Translations under genes and position numbers: made by a program | Notes under the pieces: generated by a model | Databases searched by the model: none | Told to the model about the DNA's origin: nothing | Seen by the model: the letters and a program-made list of their open reading frames with translations, nothing else | Part shown: positions 17,095-26,176 of the stretch, piece by piece | Numbering within the stretch: position 1 is the first letter of the stretch | Layout of the letters: each line of letters starts with the position of its first letter | From: Pseudorhodoferax sp047601025 | Lineage (GTDB): Bacteria; Pseudomonadota; Gammaproteobacteria; Burkholderiales; Burkholderiaceae_C | NCBI RefSeq assembly: GCF_047601025.1 | Contig: NZ_JASGJZ010000001.1 | Span: forward strand, 496,001 to 560,000 | Direction of reading: 5' to 3' | Length of the DNA: 64,000 nucleotides

Positions 17095-17752
17095 CGAGCA
17101 TCTCCAGAAATTTCGAATGGGCGAGTTCTTGGTAGTCGCGCACGGCGGCGACCACGTGCGGGCCGGCGAGCTCTTCGGGCGCGTGCGTGCTGCACACGGC
17201 GACGGCGCGCATGCCGGCGCGGCGCGCGGCCTCGATGCCGAAGGGCGCGTCCTCGAACACGATGCAGTGCGCGGGCGCCACGCCGAGCCGGCGCGCGACT
17301 TCGAGAAAGATGGCGGGCGTGGGCTTGCCGGACAGGCCCTCGTCGCCGCCGACGACGGCCTGCGGCCGCTGGCGCCAGGCCAGCCGGCCGAGCACGAAGT
17401 CGATGTTGTCGCGGTCGCCGGCCGTGCCCATGCCCAGCTTCAGGCCGCGCGCGGCGGCAGCGGCGGCGAAGGCCGAGAAGCCGGCGATCTCGCGGAAGTC
17501 CGCGGCGAACAGCGCGCGGTAGATCGCTTCCTTCTGGCGCACCAGGGCCTGGGCCTCGGCCGGCGGCAGGGCGCGGCCGAACACCTCGGCCATGCACTCG
17601 ACGCCGGTGCGGCCGTTGGTGCGGGCCATGATGTCGGCGGCGTCCAGCGCCAGGCCGTGGTGGCGGCAGAAGTGCACCCACGAGCGTTCGTGGAACGGCA
17701 GGGAATCGACGATGGTGCCGTCCATGTCGAAGATCAGCGCCTCGGTCCTCAT
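17078..17752 (-). CDS. HAD-superfamily phosphatase (beta-phosphoglucomutase-like)
   Basis: The 224-residue protein has the HAD motifs: DMDGTIVDSLPF with the nucleophile Asp, GMGTAG, the Lys in SGKPTPAIF and FEDAPFGIEAA. The small helical cap is the type found in phosphoglucomutase/phosphatase members such as YqaB. Its ATG at 17752 overlaps the prfB stop by one base, so it is translated with prfB, and its end overlaps pepN. The substrate is probably a sugar phosphate. Confidence 0.9.
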   Translation of the reverse strand: MRTEALIFDMDGTIVDSLPFHERSWVHFCRHHGLALDAADIMARTNGRTGVECMAEVFGRALPPAEAQALVRQKEAIYRALFAADFREIAGFSAFAAAAAARGLKLGMGTAGDRDNIDFVLGRLAWRQRPQAVVGGDEGLSGKPTPAIFLEVARRLGVAPAHCIVFEDAPFGIEAARRAGMRAVAVCSTHAPEELAGPHVVAAVRDYQELAHSKFLEMLDVAHA

Positions 17753-18856
17753 CAGATGCCCTGCTTCAGCGAGGCTTCGATGAACGCATCGAGGTCGCCG
17801 TCCAGCACCTTCTGCGTGGCCGAGATCTCGACGTTGGTGCGCAGGTCCTTGATGCGGCTGTTGTCCAGCACGTAGCTGCGGATCTGGTGGCCCCAGCCGA
17901 CGTCGGTCTTGCCTTCCTCCAGCTTCTGCTGCTCTTCCATGCGCTTGCGCATCTCGTGGTCGTACAGGCGCGAGCGCAGGCGGCGCCAGGCCACGTCGCG
18001 GTTGCTGTGCTGGCTGCGGCTGTCCTGGCACTGCACGACGATGCCGGTCGGCATGTGCGTCAGGCGCACGGCCGAGTCGGTCTTGTTGATGTGCTGGCCG
18101 CCGGCGCCGCTGGCGCGGTAGGTGTCCACGCGCACGTCGGCCGGGTTGATCTCGATCTCGATGGAGTCGTCGATCTCCGGGTACACGAAGATGCTGGCGA
18201 AGCTGGTGTGGCGCCCGCCCGAGCTGTCGAACGGCGACTTGCGCACCAGCCGGTGCACGCCGGTCTCGGTACGCAGCAGGCCGAAGGCGTACTCGCCCTC
18301 GACCTTGATCGTGGCGCTCTTGATGCCGGCGGTGTCGCCGGGCGACTCGTCCTCGACCGTGGTCTTGAAGCCCTTGCGCTCGGCGTACTTGAGGTACTGG
18401 CGCAGCAGCATGCTGGCCCAGTCGCAGGCCTCGGTGCCACCGGCGCCGGCCTGGATGTCGACGAAGCAGTTCAGCGGGTCGGCCGGGTTGCCGAACATGC
18501 GTCGGAACTCCAGCGCCTCGACTTCCTTGGCGAGCTTGCCGCTCTCGGTCTCGATCGTGGCCAGGCCGGCGTCGTCGCCCTCGTCCCGGCTCATCTCGTA
18601 CAGCTCGGCGTTGTCCGCCAGCTCGCGGCCCAGGCGCTCCAGCGTCACGACCACGTCTTCCAGGGTCTTCTTTTCCTTGGCGAGTTCCTGGGCCTTCTTC
18701 GGGTCGTTCCAGACCGCCGGGTCTTCCAGCGCAGCGTTGACGGTCCTCAGGCGTTCGGCTTTGGCATCGAAGTCAAAGATACCCCCGTAGGTCCTGGGTC
18801 CTTGCGGCCAGGTCCGCCAGCTGGGTGCCGATCTGGTTGATGCGTTCTGCGTCCAT
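17752..18856 (-). CDS. prfB: Peptide chain release factor 2 (programmed +1 frameshift)
   Basis: RF2 ends translation at UGA and UAA. A first frame of 27 codons starts at ATG 18856 and meets an in-frame TGA at 18773-18775. After a +1 shift the reading frame continues to 17752, giving 367 residues, the standard RF2 length. The codon-recognition tripeptide SPF (RKSPFDSSGG) and the peptidyl-release loop GGQ (GAGGQHINKTD) are present. A single-frame gene call would start too late, at 18654 or so. Confidence 0.96.
18771..18789 (-). promoter_or_regulatory. prfB +1 programmed frameshift site
   Basis: Read on the minus strand the site is CGGGGGTATCTTTGAC: an internal Shine-Dalgarno-like GGGGG three bases before CTT, then TGA followed by C. 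This is the classic autoregulatory site where low RF2 allows the ribosome to slip from CTT to TTT and bypass the stop. Confidence 0.95.
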
Positions 18857-18957
18857 GGTGCGTGCTCGTGTGGTCGGTGGCGCCTTGCGGCGAAACCGGC
18901 GATTTTCTCATGCGTGCGCCCGCCGGGCGGGCGGCGGCCCGGCCGCGGCGCGCGCGG

Positions 18958-19875
18958 CTACCGGTCCAGGAATTGCGCCATCCGCGCCGCCACGGCGCCG
19001 GGCTGGTCGTGCTGCAGCATGTGGCCGGCGTCCTCGATGCGCACCACGGTGCAGTCGGCGATCTCGCGCAGCCGCGCGTGGTAGTCGTCCAGCGTGTAGT
19101 GGCCCGGCCACCATTTCGCCAGGCTGTCGTCCGCGGCCTCCATGGCCAGCACCGGCGCCGTGATCGCGCGGTACAGCGCCAGCACGTCGTCCACGCGCAT
19201 CGGCTGCGCGAAGACGATCTTGTGGGCCTCGTCGCCGAGGATGCGCCAGGCGCGGCGCCCGTCGGGCTGCGCGACTTCGGCCGACCACTGGCGCGCCAGC
19301 CAGTCGGCCTGGTCGCGCGGCAGCCGCGGGTTGGTCTTCATCAGCCGGCGCGCCACGCCGTCCACGCTGTCGTAGCGCGCCAGCGCCATCCGGCCGCCGT
19401 GGAACTGCTTGAGCTCGTCCATCCAGCGCGCGTAGCGGGCCGGTACGTCCGCGCTGCCGGCGGGCGGCGGGCCGAAGCCCTCCAGGTTCACCAGCCGGCG
19501 GATGCGCTGCGGGCGGATGCCGGCGTACAGCATGGCCACGTTGCCGCCCATGCTGTGGCCGGCCAGGTGCACCGGGCGGTCCGGCGCGTAGTGGTCCAGC
19601 AGGAAGTCCAGGTCGGCCAGGTAGTCGCCGAACCAGTAGTTGTCCACCGGTGCGGCCGTGGTCAGGCCGTAGCCGCGCCAGTCCGGCGCGATGACGAAAG
19701 GCTCGCCCGGCAGCGCATCGACGACGAACTGCCAGGAGGCCGACACGTCCATCCAGCCGTGCAGCAGCACCAGCGGCGTGCGGCCGGGCGCCGGCTCGCC
19801 CCACAGCCGCACGTGGTAGTCGTGCAGGCGGATCGGCACGAAGTCGCTGCGGGACGGGCGGATCGGCTGGTACAT
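18958..19875 (-). CDS. Alpha/beta hydrolase
   Basis: The 305-residue hydrolase has HGWMDVSASW (oxyanion region), nucleophile elbow GHSMGG, an acid near MEAADDSL and histidine EDAGHMLQHD, so the triad is complete. It resembles soluble esterases and epoxide-hydrolase-like proteins. The ATG at 19875 (MYQPIRPSR) is preferred over a GTG at 19914 that would leave little promoter space beside the divergent aldo/keto reductase gene. The substrate is unknown. Confidence 0.9.
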   Translation of the reverse strand: MYQPIRPSRSDFVPIRLHDYHVRLWGEPAPGRTPLVLLHGWMDVSASWQFVVDALPGEPFVIAPDWRGYGLTTAAPVDNYWFGDYLADLDFLLDHYAPDRPVHLAGHSMGGNVAMLYAGIRPQRIRRLVNLEGFGPPPAGSADVPARYARWMDELKQFHGGRMALARYDSVDGVARRLMKTNPRLPRDQADWLARQWSAEVAQPDGRRAWRILGDEAHKIVFAQPMRVDDVLALYRAITAPVLAMEAADDSLAKWWPGHYTLDDYHARLREIADCTVVRIEDAGHMLQHDQPGAVAARMAQFLDR

Positions 19876-19949
19876 GGCGGCGATGGTAGCCAGGGCCTGC
19901 GCCCGAAGTGGCACACTCGCCAGCCTCCACCGTTCCTGGACGTCCCACC

Positions 19950-21014
19950 ATGCGCACCGTTCCCCTGGGCCGCAGCGGCCTGAAGGCCACCGAACTCTGC
20001 CTCGGCACCATGACCTTCGGCGAGCAGGTCGACGCGGCGTCGGCCCATGCCATCCTGGACCGCTCGCTCGACCTGGGCATCGGCTTCATCGACACGGCCG
20101 AGATGTACGCCGTGCCGGCCCGCGCCGAGACCTATGGAGCGACCGAAACCATCCTCGGCGACTGGTTCGCGGCCCGCCCCGGCGCACGCCAGCGCGTGCT
20201 GCTGGCGACCAAGGCCGCCGGCCCGCCGCGCGGCATGCCGTGGATCCGCCACGGCCGGCCGGACTTCAAGGCCAGCGACATCGTCGAGTCCTGCGAGGCC
20301 AGCCTGAAGCGCCTGCGCACCGACGTGATCGACCTCTACCAGATCCATTGGCCGGCGCGCAACGTGCCGTCCTTCGGCGAGCGCTACTACGACCCGGCCA
20401 AGGAGCGCCCGGCGCCGTCGGTCGAGGAGCAGCTGCACGCGCTGGACAGCCTGGTGCGCGCCGGCAAGGTGCGCGCGATCGGCCTGTCGAACGAGACGCC
20501 CTGGGGCGTGCACGAGTTCGTGCGCCTGGCCGAGGCCCACAGCCTGCCGCGCGTGGCGACCGTGCAGAACGCCTACTGCCTGATCAACCGCAGCGTGGAG
20601 AACGCGCTGGACGAGACGCTGCACCGGCTGGACGTGGCGCTGCTGGCCTACTCGCCGCTGGGCTTCGGCCTGCTGACCGGCAAGTACGACGCCGGCGGCA
20701 CCAGCGGCCCGCAGGCGCCGGCGCAGGCGCGCATCGCGCGCTACGCCTCGGTGCGCAGCGGGCGCTGGGGCCGGCCGGCCGCGCTGGAGGCGGCGCGGCG
20801 CTACAGCGCGCTGGCGCGCGAGCACGGCCTCACGCCCACGCAGCTGGCGCTGGCCTTCTGCCGCAGCAAGTGGCAGGTCGCCAGCACCATCCTGGGCGTG
20901 ACCAGCGTGGCCCAGCTGGAGGAGGACGTGGCGGCCTACGCCACCGCGCTGCCCGAGGGCGTGCCGGCGGCGCTCGACGAACTGCGCCTGGAGCTGGGCG
21001 ACCCCGCGATCTAG
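19950..21014 (+). CDS. Aldo/keto reductase (Tas-like)
   Basis: The 354-residue NADP(H)-dependent oxidoreductase starts MRTVPLGRSGLKATELCLGT. Catalytic residues lie in GFIDTAEMYAVP (Asp and Tyr) and LATKAAG (Lys). The length and the IHWPARNVPSFGERYY region match Tas-type members. The next gene begins 3 nt after its stop, so the two are probably co-translated. The natural substrate cannot be told. Confidence 0.93.
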   Translation: MRTVPLGRSGLKATELCLGTMTFGEQVDAASAHAILDRSLDLGIGFIDTAEMYAVPARAETYGATETILGDWFAARPGARQRVLLATKAAGPPRGMPWIRHGRPDFKASDIVESCEASLKRLRTDVIDLYQIHWPARNVPSFGERYYDPAKERPAPSVEEQLHALDSLVRAGKVRAIGLSNETPWGVHEFVRLAEAHSLPRVATVQNAYCLINRSVENALDETLHRLDVALLAYSPLGFGLLTGKYDAGGTSGPQAPAQARIARYASVRSGRWGRPAALEAARRYSALAREHGLTPTQLALAFCRSKWQVASTILGVTSVAQLEEDVAAYATALPEGVPAALDELRLELGDPAI

Positions 21015-21017
21015 GCC

Positions 21018-21506
21018 GTGGGCAAGCAGCATGTGTCGGAAACGCCCGCCACGCAGCTGCTGCGGGCGCACGGCGTGGCCTTCACCGAGCATCCCTACGC
21101 GTACCTGGAGCACGGCGGCGCCCAGCACAGCGCCGAGGTGCTGGGCCTGGACCCGTTCACCGTGGTCAAGACGCTGGTCATGCAGGACCAGGACGGCCGG
21201 CCGCTGCTGGTGCTGATGCACGGCAACCGCAAGGTCTCGACCAAGAACCTGGCGCGGCAGATCGGCGCCAAGTCGGTCGAGGCCTGCGCGCCCGAGGTCG
21301 CCAACCGGCACAGCGGCTACCTGGTCGGCGGCACCTCGCCGTTCGGCACCAGGCGGCGCATGCCGGTCTACATCGAGGAGAGCATCCTGGCGCTGCCGCG
21401 CATCGCGATCAACGGCGGGCGGCGCGGCTACCTGGTCGGCATCGACCCGCAGGCCTGCGTACGCCTGCTGGACGCCCGGCCCGTGCAGTGCGCGCTGCCG
21501 CTGTGA
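21018..21506 (+). CDS. ybaK: YbaK/EbsC-type Cys-tRNA(Pro) deacylase
   Basis: The 162-residue editing protein hydrolyses mischarged Cys-tRNA(Pro). The YbaK fold is evident from VVKTLVMQDQDG, KVSTKNLAR (with the conserved Lys) and GYLVGGTSPFGTRR. Translation starts at GTG 21018, three bases after the aldo/keto reductase stop. Confidence 0.92.
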   Translation: MGKQHVSETPATQLLRAHGVAFTEHPYAYLEHGGAQHSAEVLGLDPFTVVKTLVMQDQDGRPLLVLMHGNRKVSTKNLARQIGAKSVEACAPEVANRHSGYLVGGTSPFGTRRRMPVYIEESILALPRIAINGGRRGYLVGIDPQACVRLLDARPVQCALPL

Positions 21507-21544
21507 TGCCCGCTGGCACAATCCGCGCGCCCCGCGCCTGACCC

Positions 21545-22177
21545 ATGCAAGACCTGAATCCCCTCCTCGCCACCCTCGCGGCCTACCTGCTGGGGTCGCT
21601 GTCCTTCGCCGTGATCGTGAGCCGGACCATGGGCTTGGCCGACCCGCGCAGCTACGGCAGCAAGAACCCGGGCGCGACCAACGTGCTGCGCTCGGGCAGC
21701 AAGGCCGCGGCCGCCGTCACGCTGCTGCTGGACGCGCTGAAGGGCTGGCTGCCGGTGGCGCTGGTGGCCTGGTACGGCGAGCGCTTCGGCCTGCGCGGCG
21801 GCACCGTGGCGCTGGTCGGGCTGGCGGCCTTCCTGGGCCACCTGTACCCGGTGTTCTTCCGCTTCCAGGGCGGCAAGGGCGTGGCCACGGCGCTGGGCGT
21901 GCTGTTCGGCGTGCACTGGGGGCTGGGCCTGGCGGCGGCGCTGACCTGGATCATCATCGCCTTCTTCTTCCGCTATTCCTCGCTGGCCTCGCTGGTGGCG
22001 GCGGTGTTCGCGCCGACGTACTACCTGTTCGGCGACGGCCTGGCCTGGTATGCGGACAGGCGCATCGCCGTGGCGCTGGGCGTGATGGCGCTGCTGCTGT
22101 TCTGGCGGCACCGCGAGAACATCGGGCGCCTGGTCCAGGGGCGCGAGTCGAAGCTGGGGCAGGGCCGCAAGAAGTAG
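21545..22177 (+). CDS. plsY: Glycerol-3-phosphate acyltransferase PlsY
   Basis: The 210-residue integral membrane enzyme transfers acyl groups from acyl phosphate to glycerol 3-phosphate, the first step of phospholipid synthesis. The three PlsY motifs are seen: GSKNPGATNVLR, FLGHLYPVFFRFQGGKGVAT and the C-terminal WRHRENIGRL. About five membrane helices are predicted. It ends 3 nt before a convergent gene. Confidence 0.97.
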   Translation: MQDLNPLLATLAAYLLGSLSFAVIVSRTMGLADPRSYGSKNPGATNVLRSGSKAAAAVTLLLDALKGWLPVALVAWYGERFGLRGGTVALVGLAAFLGHLYPVFFRFQGGKGVATALGVLFGVHWGLGLAAALTWIIIAFFFRYSSLASLVAAVFAPTYYLFGDGLAWYADRRIAVALGVMALLLFWRHRENIGRLVQGRESKLGQGRKK

Positions 22178-22180
22178 CCG

Positions 22181-23164
22181 TCAGAGGCGGTGCTCGCGAT
22201 CGGCCTGCAGCGCCTGGCGCAGCAGGGCCTGGTGGTTCAGGCGCACGCGGTCGCGCAGCAGGTCCGGCGTGATGGCCGAGCGGATCGACGGGCCGCCGCA
22301 GGCCGCGCGGCGCAGCCGCGGCACCCGCAGCCGCTCGCCGCCGCGGCCGAGCACGATGGCGAGCAGCGGCTGGCTGGGCCGGGAACCGCGGCGCAGCACC
22401 AGCGCCACCTCGCCCGAGTCCAGCCGCACGAAGCTGCCCGGCGGGCACAGGCCGATGGCCCGCACCAGCGCCATGCCGACCGGCTCGCGCGCGCCGTCGT
22501 CGCGGGACAGCAGCGCACGCACGGTCTCGACCACGCTGCACGCCGCGCGCGTGCGGCGCGGGCTCAGCAGCGCCCCGTAGCGGTCCACGACCTGCAGCAC
22601 GCGGACCAGCCGCTGCGCCGGCGCCAGCTCCTGCAGCGGCCCGGGCGCCGTGCGCTCGTGGTGCGCCGCCACGGCCTGCAGCCAGGCCGTGTCGTCCACC
22701 CCCAGTTCGCGCAGCAGCAGGCTGCCGACCCGGCCATGCGTGTCGATCTGTACCTGCTGCGCCGCGCTGGGGCGCCCGGCCTGCTCGGCCAGCTGGTTCT
22801 GCAGCGCGGTCATGGCCAGGTTCATGGTCAGGGCCGCGCCGACCAGGCTCTCGCGCTCGTGCGCCGGCAGGGCCAGCTCGGCGGCCGCCACGTGGCACAG
22901 CACGGCGCAGACCAGCGCATGCGCGCTGCTGTACCCCAGCGAGCGGTTGGAGGCGAGCTGCACCAGCAGGTACAGCCCGGTGTCCATGTCGTGTTGCAGC
23001 AGGTCCTGAATCCAGCGATCGTACTGGCGCACCTTGCGCGGGAACTCGGCCACCCGGCGCGGGCGCAGCAGCAGCGTCGAGAGGCCGGCCTCCAGGTCCG
23101 CCCACAGGCCCAGCAGGTCGTCGTACTCGGCCTCCTGCGGGTGGGGAACGGCGGTGGGCTCCAT
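22181..23164 (-). CDS. Degenerate HD-GYP-like domain protein
   Basis: The 327-residue protein has the helical pattern of HD-GYP phosphodiesterase domains, with SSAHALVCAVLCHVA, DTHGRVGSLLLRELGV and AAHHE. The expected HD dyad is replaced by MN (AALTMNLAM) and no GYP motif follows HHE. It lacks a receiver or other N-terminal sensory domain. It is probably inactive as a c-di-GMP phosphodiesterase and may instead bind a ligand or partner. It lies upstream of a periplasmic protease and yajQ on the same strand. Confidence 0.7.
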   Translation of the reverse strand: MEPTAVPHPQEAEYDDLLGLWADLEAGLSTLLLRPRRVAEFPRKVRQYDRWIQDLLQHDMDTGLYLLVQLASNRSLGYSSAHALVCAVLCHVAAAELALPAHERESLVGAALTMNLAMTALQNQLAEQAGRPSAAQQVQIDTHGRVGSLLLRELGVDDTAWLQAVAAHHERTAPGPLQELAPAQRLVRVLQVVDRYGALLSPRRTRAACSVVETVRALLSRDDGAREPVGMALVRAIGLCPPGSFVRLDSGEVALVLRRGSRPSQPLLAIVLGRGGERLRVPRLRRAACGGPSIRSAITPDLLRDRVRLNHQALLRQALQADREHRL

Positions 23165-23168
23165 GGCG

Positions 23169-23816
23169 TCAGTAGCGCTGCTGGAGCACCATCCGCTCCT
23201 GGCTGCGCGTCATCTCGAAGCGGCCCAGCACGTTGTTGCCGAGCAGCACGTAGGGCATGGCCACGGGCACGACGACGGCATCCACGCCATGCAGCTCGGC
23301 CTCGCCCAGGCGCAGCGTCGCGAGCCGGACCGCCCAGCCCTGCACGGTGCCGTTGGCCGTGGACAGCCGCACGCTTTGCCCCTCGCGGTAGGCCAGCCCC
23401 AGGCGGTCGGCCTCGGCCGCGCCGAGCGCCACGGTGCTCGCGCCGGTGTCCACCATGAACTGCACGAGCTGGGCGTTGATGCGGCCCTGGCCGGTGAAGT
23501 GGCCGCGGCCGTCGGCCTGCAGCACGATGCGCTGCGCGCCGCCGGCCGGGCCCACGCTGGCGGGAGCCTCGCCCAGCCGCACGCTGGCGCGCCGGCCGCC
23601 GATGTCGAGCTCGGCCTGGTCGCCCTGCACGGAGACGAGCGTCACGCCGCGCCAGCGCTCGCCGACGGCCAGGCTGCGCGGGCCTTCGCCATCGACCACC
23701 AGCAGCGCGCGCCGGCCCAGCACGCCGGTCAGCGCGACGGCCTGGGCCCGGGCGGCCCCGGCCCAGCCCAGCGTCGCGGCCGCCAGCGCGGCGGCCAGGG
23801 CCGGGCGCCGCTTCAT
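23169..23816 (-). CDS. Retropepsin-like aspartic protease (clan AA, exported)
   Basis: The 215-residue protein has a signal peptide (ALAAATLGWAGAARAQA) and a retropepsin fold with active site FMVDTGASTVAL. It ends with the family hallmark LLGNNVLGRFEM. This corresponds to the TIGR02281 family of periplasmic single-domain aspartyl proteases. The start overlaps the yajQ stop by one base, so the two are translationally coupled. Confidence 0.9.
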   Translation of the reverse strand: MKRRPALAAALAAATLGWAGAARAQAVALTGVLGRRALLVVDGEGPRSLAVGERWRGVTLVSVQGDQAELDIGGRRASVRLGEAPASVGPAGGAQRIVLQADGRGHFTGQGRINAQLVQFMVDTGASTVALGAAEADRLGLAYREGQSVRLSTANGTVQGWAVRLATLRLGEAELHGVDAVVVPVAMPYVLLGNNVLGRFEMTRSQERMVLQQRY

Positions 23817-24301
23817 CAATCCCGGAAGTTGTTGAAGGACAGCGGCACGTCCGCCACGTCCTTGCGGATCAGCGCCATGGCGGCCTGCAGGTCGTCGCGC
23901 TTGGCGCCGGTCACGCGCACGGACTCGCCCTGGATCGCGGCCTGCACCTTGAGCTTGCTGTCCTTGACCAGGCGCTGGATCTTCTTGGCCAGTTCGGCCT
24001 CGATGCCGTTGCGCACCTTGATGACGCGCTTGACCTTGTCGCCGCCGATCTTCTGCACCGCGCCGATGTCCAGGAAGCGCACGTCGACTTCCTGCTTGGT
24101 CAGCTTGTTGCGCAGCACGTCGATGATCTGGTCGAGTTGGAAGTCGGCGTCGCCGGTGACGGTGATCTCCTTGTCCTTCAGCTCGATGGCGGCGGACGTG
24201 CCCTTGAAGTCGAAGCGGGTGCCGATCTCCTTGGCGCTGTTGTCCACGGCGTTGCGGACCTTGACCAGATCGGCTTCGCAGACGGTGTCGAAAGAGGGCA
24301 T
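23816..24301 (-). CDS. yajQ: YajQ-family nucleotide-binding protein
   Basis: The 161-residue protein begins MPSFDTVCEADLVKVRNAVD, the invariant family start, and shows the two-domain ferredoxin-like YajQ pattern through TRFDFKGTSAAIEL and VQAAIQGESVRVTGAKRDDL. Some YajQ members bind cyclic di-GMP and modulate transcription. It is divergent from murB. Confidence 0.95.
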   Translation of the reverse strand: MPSFDTVCEADLVKVRNAVDNSAKEIGTRFDFKGTSAAIELKDKEITVTGDADFQLDQIIDVLRNKLTKQEVDVRFLDIGAVQKIGGDKVKRVIKVRNGIEAELAKKIQRLVKDSKLKVQAAIQGESVRVTGAKRDDLQAAMALIRKDVADVPLSFNNFRD

Positions 24302-24375
24302 GGGACGGTTTCCTGGAGGTTGCGCCGACCCGTGGGCAGGGGCGCCGGGCCGGCATGCGATGCGACAATTCCCGG

Positions 24376-25428
24376 ATGTTAGTCGAGAAGAATGTCCCGC
24401 TTCGGGCCTACAACGCCTTCGGCATCGTCGCGCGCGCGCAGACGCTGGTGCGCGTGGCGAGCGATGCCGACGTGGCGGCGGTGCTGGCCGATCCGGCGCT
24501 GGCGGCGCTGCCGCGGTTCGTGCTGGGCGGGGGCAGCAACATCGTGCTGACCGGCGACGTGCATGCGCTGGTGCTGAAGGTCGAGGTGCCGGGCCGCCGG
24601 CTGGTGCGGGAGACCGACAAGGCCTGGATCGTCGAGGCCGGCGCCGGCGAGAACTGGCACGACTTCGTGGCCTGGACGCTGGCGCAGGGCTGGCCCGGCC
24701 TGGAGAACCTGGCGCTGATTCCCGGCACCGTGGGTGCCGCGCCGGTGCAGAACATCGGCGCCTACGGCGTGGAGCTGCAGGACCGCTTCGACGCGCTGGA
24801 CGGCATCGACCTGGCCACCGGCCGCCCCTTCACGCTGGATGCCGCGCAATGCGCGTTCGGCTACCGCGACTCGGTGTTCAAGCACGCGGCGGCCGAGCTG
24901 TCGGACTTCGGCCTGGCGGGCCGGGCCCTGATCACGCGCGTGCGGCTGCGCCTGCCCAAGGCCTGGAAGCCCGAGCTGGGCTACCTGGACCTGGCGCGCC
25001 GGCAGGCCGAGGCCGGCATCGCCGAGCCGACCGCCCGGCAGGTGTTCGACTGGGTCTGCGAGATCCGGCGCAGCAAGCTGCCGGACCCGCGCGTGCTGGG
25101 CAACGCCGGCAGCTTCTTCAAGAACCCCACGGTCACGCCCGAGCAATGCGCCGACATCATCGGCCGCGAGCCGCGCGTGGTGCACTACCCGATGCCCGAC
25201 GGCAACGTGAAGCTGGCGGCCGGCTGGCTGATCGACGCCTGCGGCTGGAAGGGCAAGAGCGTGGGCAACGCCGGCGTGTACGAGAAGCAGGCGCTGGTGC
25301 TCGTCAACCGCGGCGGCGACGCGCACCCCGCCACGGGCGGCGAGGTCATGACGCTGGCGCGCGCGATCCAGACCAGCGTGTACGAGCGCTTCGGCATCCG
25401 GCTGGAGCCGGAGCCGGTGGTCGTCTGA
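24376..25428 (+). CDS. murB: UDP-N-acetylenolpyruvoylglucosamine reductase
   Basis: MurB (350 residues) reduces UDP-GlcNAc enolpyruvate to UDP-MurNAc in peptidoglycan synthesis, using FAD and NADPH. FAD-binding LGGGSNIVL, IPGTVGAAPVQNIGAYG, the proton-donor serine in GNAGSFFKNP and the C-terminal glutamate in RLEPEP are present, as in type I MurB. The ATG at 24376 is chosen because the family starts close to NVPLRAYNAFG. Confidence 0.97.
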   Translation: MLVEKNVPLRAYNAFGIVARAQTLVRVASDADVAAVLADPALAALPRFVLGGGSNIVLTGDVHALVLKVEVPGRRLVRETDKAWIVEAGAGENWHDFVAWTLAQGWPGLENLALIPGTVGAAPVQNIGAYGVELQDRFDALDGIDLATGRPFTLDAAQCAFGYRDSVFKHAAAELSDFGLAGRALITRVRLRLPKAWKPELGYLDLARRQAEAGIAEPTARQVFDWVCEIRRSKLPDPRVLGNAGSFFKNPTVTPEQCADIIGREPRVVHYPMPDGNVKLAAGWLIDACGWKGKSVGNAGVYEKQALVLVNRGGDAHPATGGEVMTLARAIQTSVYERFGIRLEPEPVVV

Positions 25429-25434
25429 CCGCCG

Positions 25435-25761
25435 TCAGCCGAAGTGGCAGATGTAGTGGTACGGCCCGCCCTCGGCCGTCACGCGGATGTCGAACTTCGC
25501 GTTGCCGGGTACGCTGAACGTCTCGCCGGGGCCGGACTGCACCCAGGCATCGCTGCCGGCCAGCCGGTATTCGCAGCGACCGCCCACGCATTCCATGATC
25601 TCGGGCGCGCCGGTGCTGAAGGTCAGCTCGGCCGGCAGGATCACGCCGACGCTCTTCTTCGTGCCGTCGGGGAAGGTGATGCCGTGGCTCACGCACTTGC
25701 CGTCGAAATACACGTTGGCCTGGGTCGTGACGGTCACGCCGGCGATGCTGCTGGTGGTCAT
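25435..25761 (-). CDS. ppnP: Pyrimidine/purine nucleoside phosphorylase PpnP (DUF1255)
   Basis: The 108-residue cupin-like protein contains ANVYFDGKCVSHGITFPDGT and GPGETFSVPGNAKFDI, the conserved blocks of the PpnP/YaiE family, which phosphorolyses a broad range of nucleosides. Its length is normal. It is convergent with murB. Confidence 0.95.
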   Translation of the reverse strand: MTTSSIAGVTVTTQANVYFDGKCVSHGITFPDGTKKSVGVILPAELTFSTGAPEIMECVGGRCEYRLAGSDAWVQSGPGETFSVPGNAKFDIRVTAEGGPYHYICHFG

Positions 25762-25786
25762 GCTCTGAACAGTTGGAGTGGAGAAA

Positions 25787-26134
25787 TCAGTGGCGCCGTG
25801 CCGCCCAGGCCTCGGGCGAGAAGCCCACGGTCGCGGGCCCCCGGCTCCATTCGACGACCGGCCGCTTGATCACGCTGGGATGCGCGCGCATCAGCGCGGC
25901 GGCGCTGGCGGCATCGTGCACGGCCGCCTGCGTGGCGGCGTCGAGCCTGCGCCAGGTCGTGCCCTTGCGGTTCAGCAGGGCTTCCCAGCCCAGCGCGGCG
26001 ATCCAGTCGTCCAGCTGCGGCGGCACGCCGGCCTTCTTGAAGTCGTGGAAGGCGTAGGCGATGCCTTGCCCGTCGAGCCAGGCGCGCGCCTTCTTGACAG
26101 TGTCGCAGTTCGGAATGCCGTACAGCGTGGTCAT
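25787..26134 (-). CDS. ArsC/Spx-family reductase-like protein (YffB type)
   Basis: The 115-residue thioredoxin-fold protein begins MTTLYGIPNCDTVKKARAWL with the single redox cysteine C10, and has the ArsC-family IKRPVVEW segment. YffB-type members are not proven arsenate reductases and may be glutathione-dependent oxidoreductases. It faces folC divergently across 42 nt. Confidence 0.9.
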   Translation of the reverse strand: MTTLYGIPNCDTVKKARAWLDGQGIAYAFHDFKKAGVPPQLDDWIAALGWEALLNRKGTTWRRLDAATQAAVHDAASAAALMRAHPSVIKRPVVEWSRGPATVGFSPEAWAARRH

Positions 26135-26176
26135 GGCCCGCGATTATGGCGGGGGCTTTGCGACAATCCGCGCCCT

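Noticed and set aside
14374..17631. Long plus-strand frame opposite fbp, pepN and the HAD gene
   Set aside because: Low-complexity His/Arg/Ala-rich translation on the strand opposite to pepN, whose HEXXH and GAMEN motifs are intact.
25787..26134. Arsenate resistance gene
   Set aside because: The protein is in the ArsC/Spx superfamily, but no ars genes are near and YffB-type members are not established arsenate reductases.
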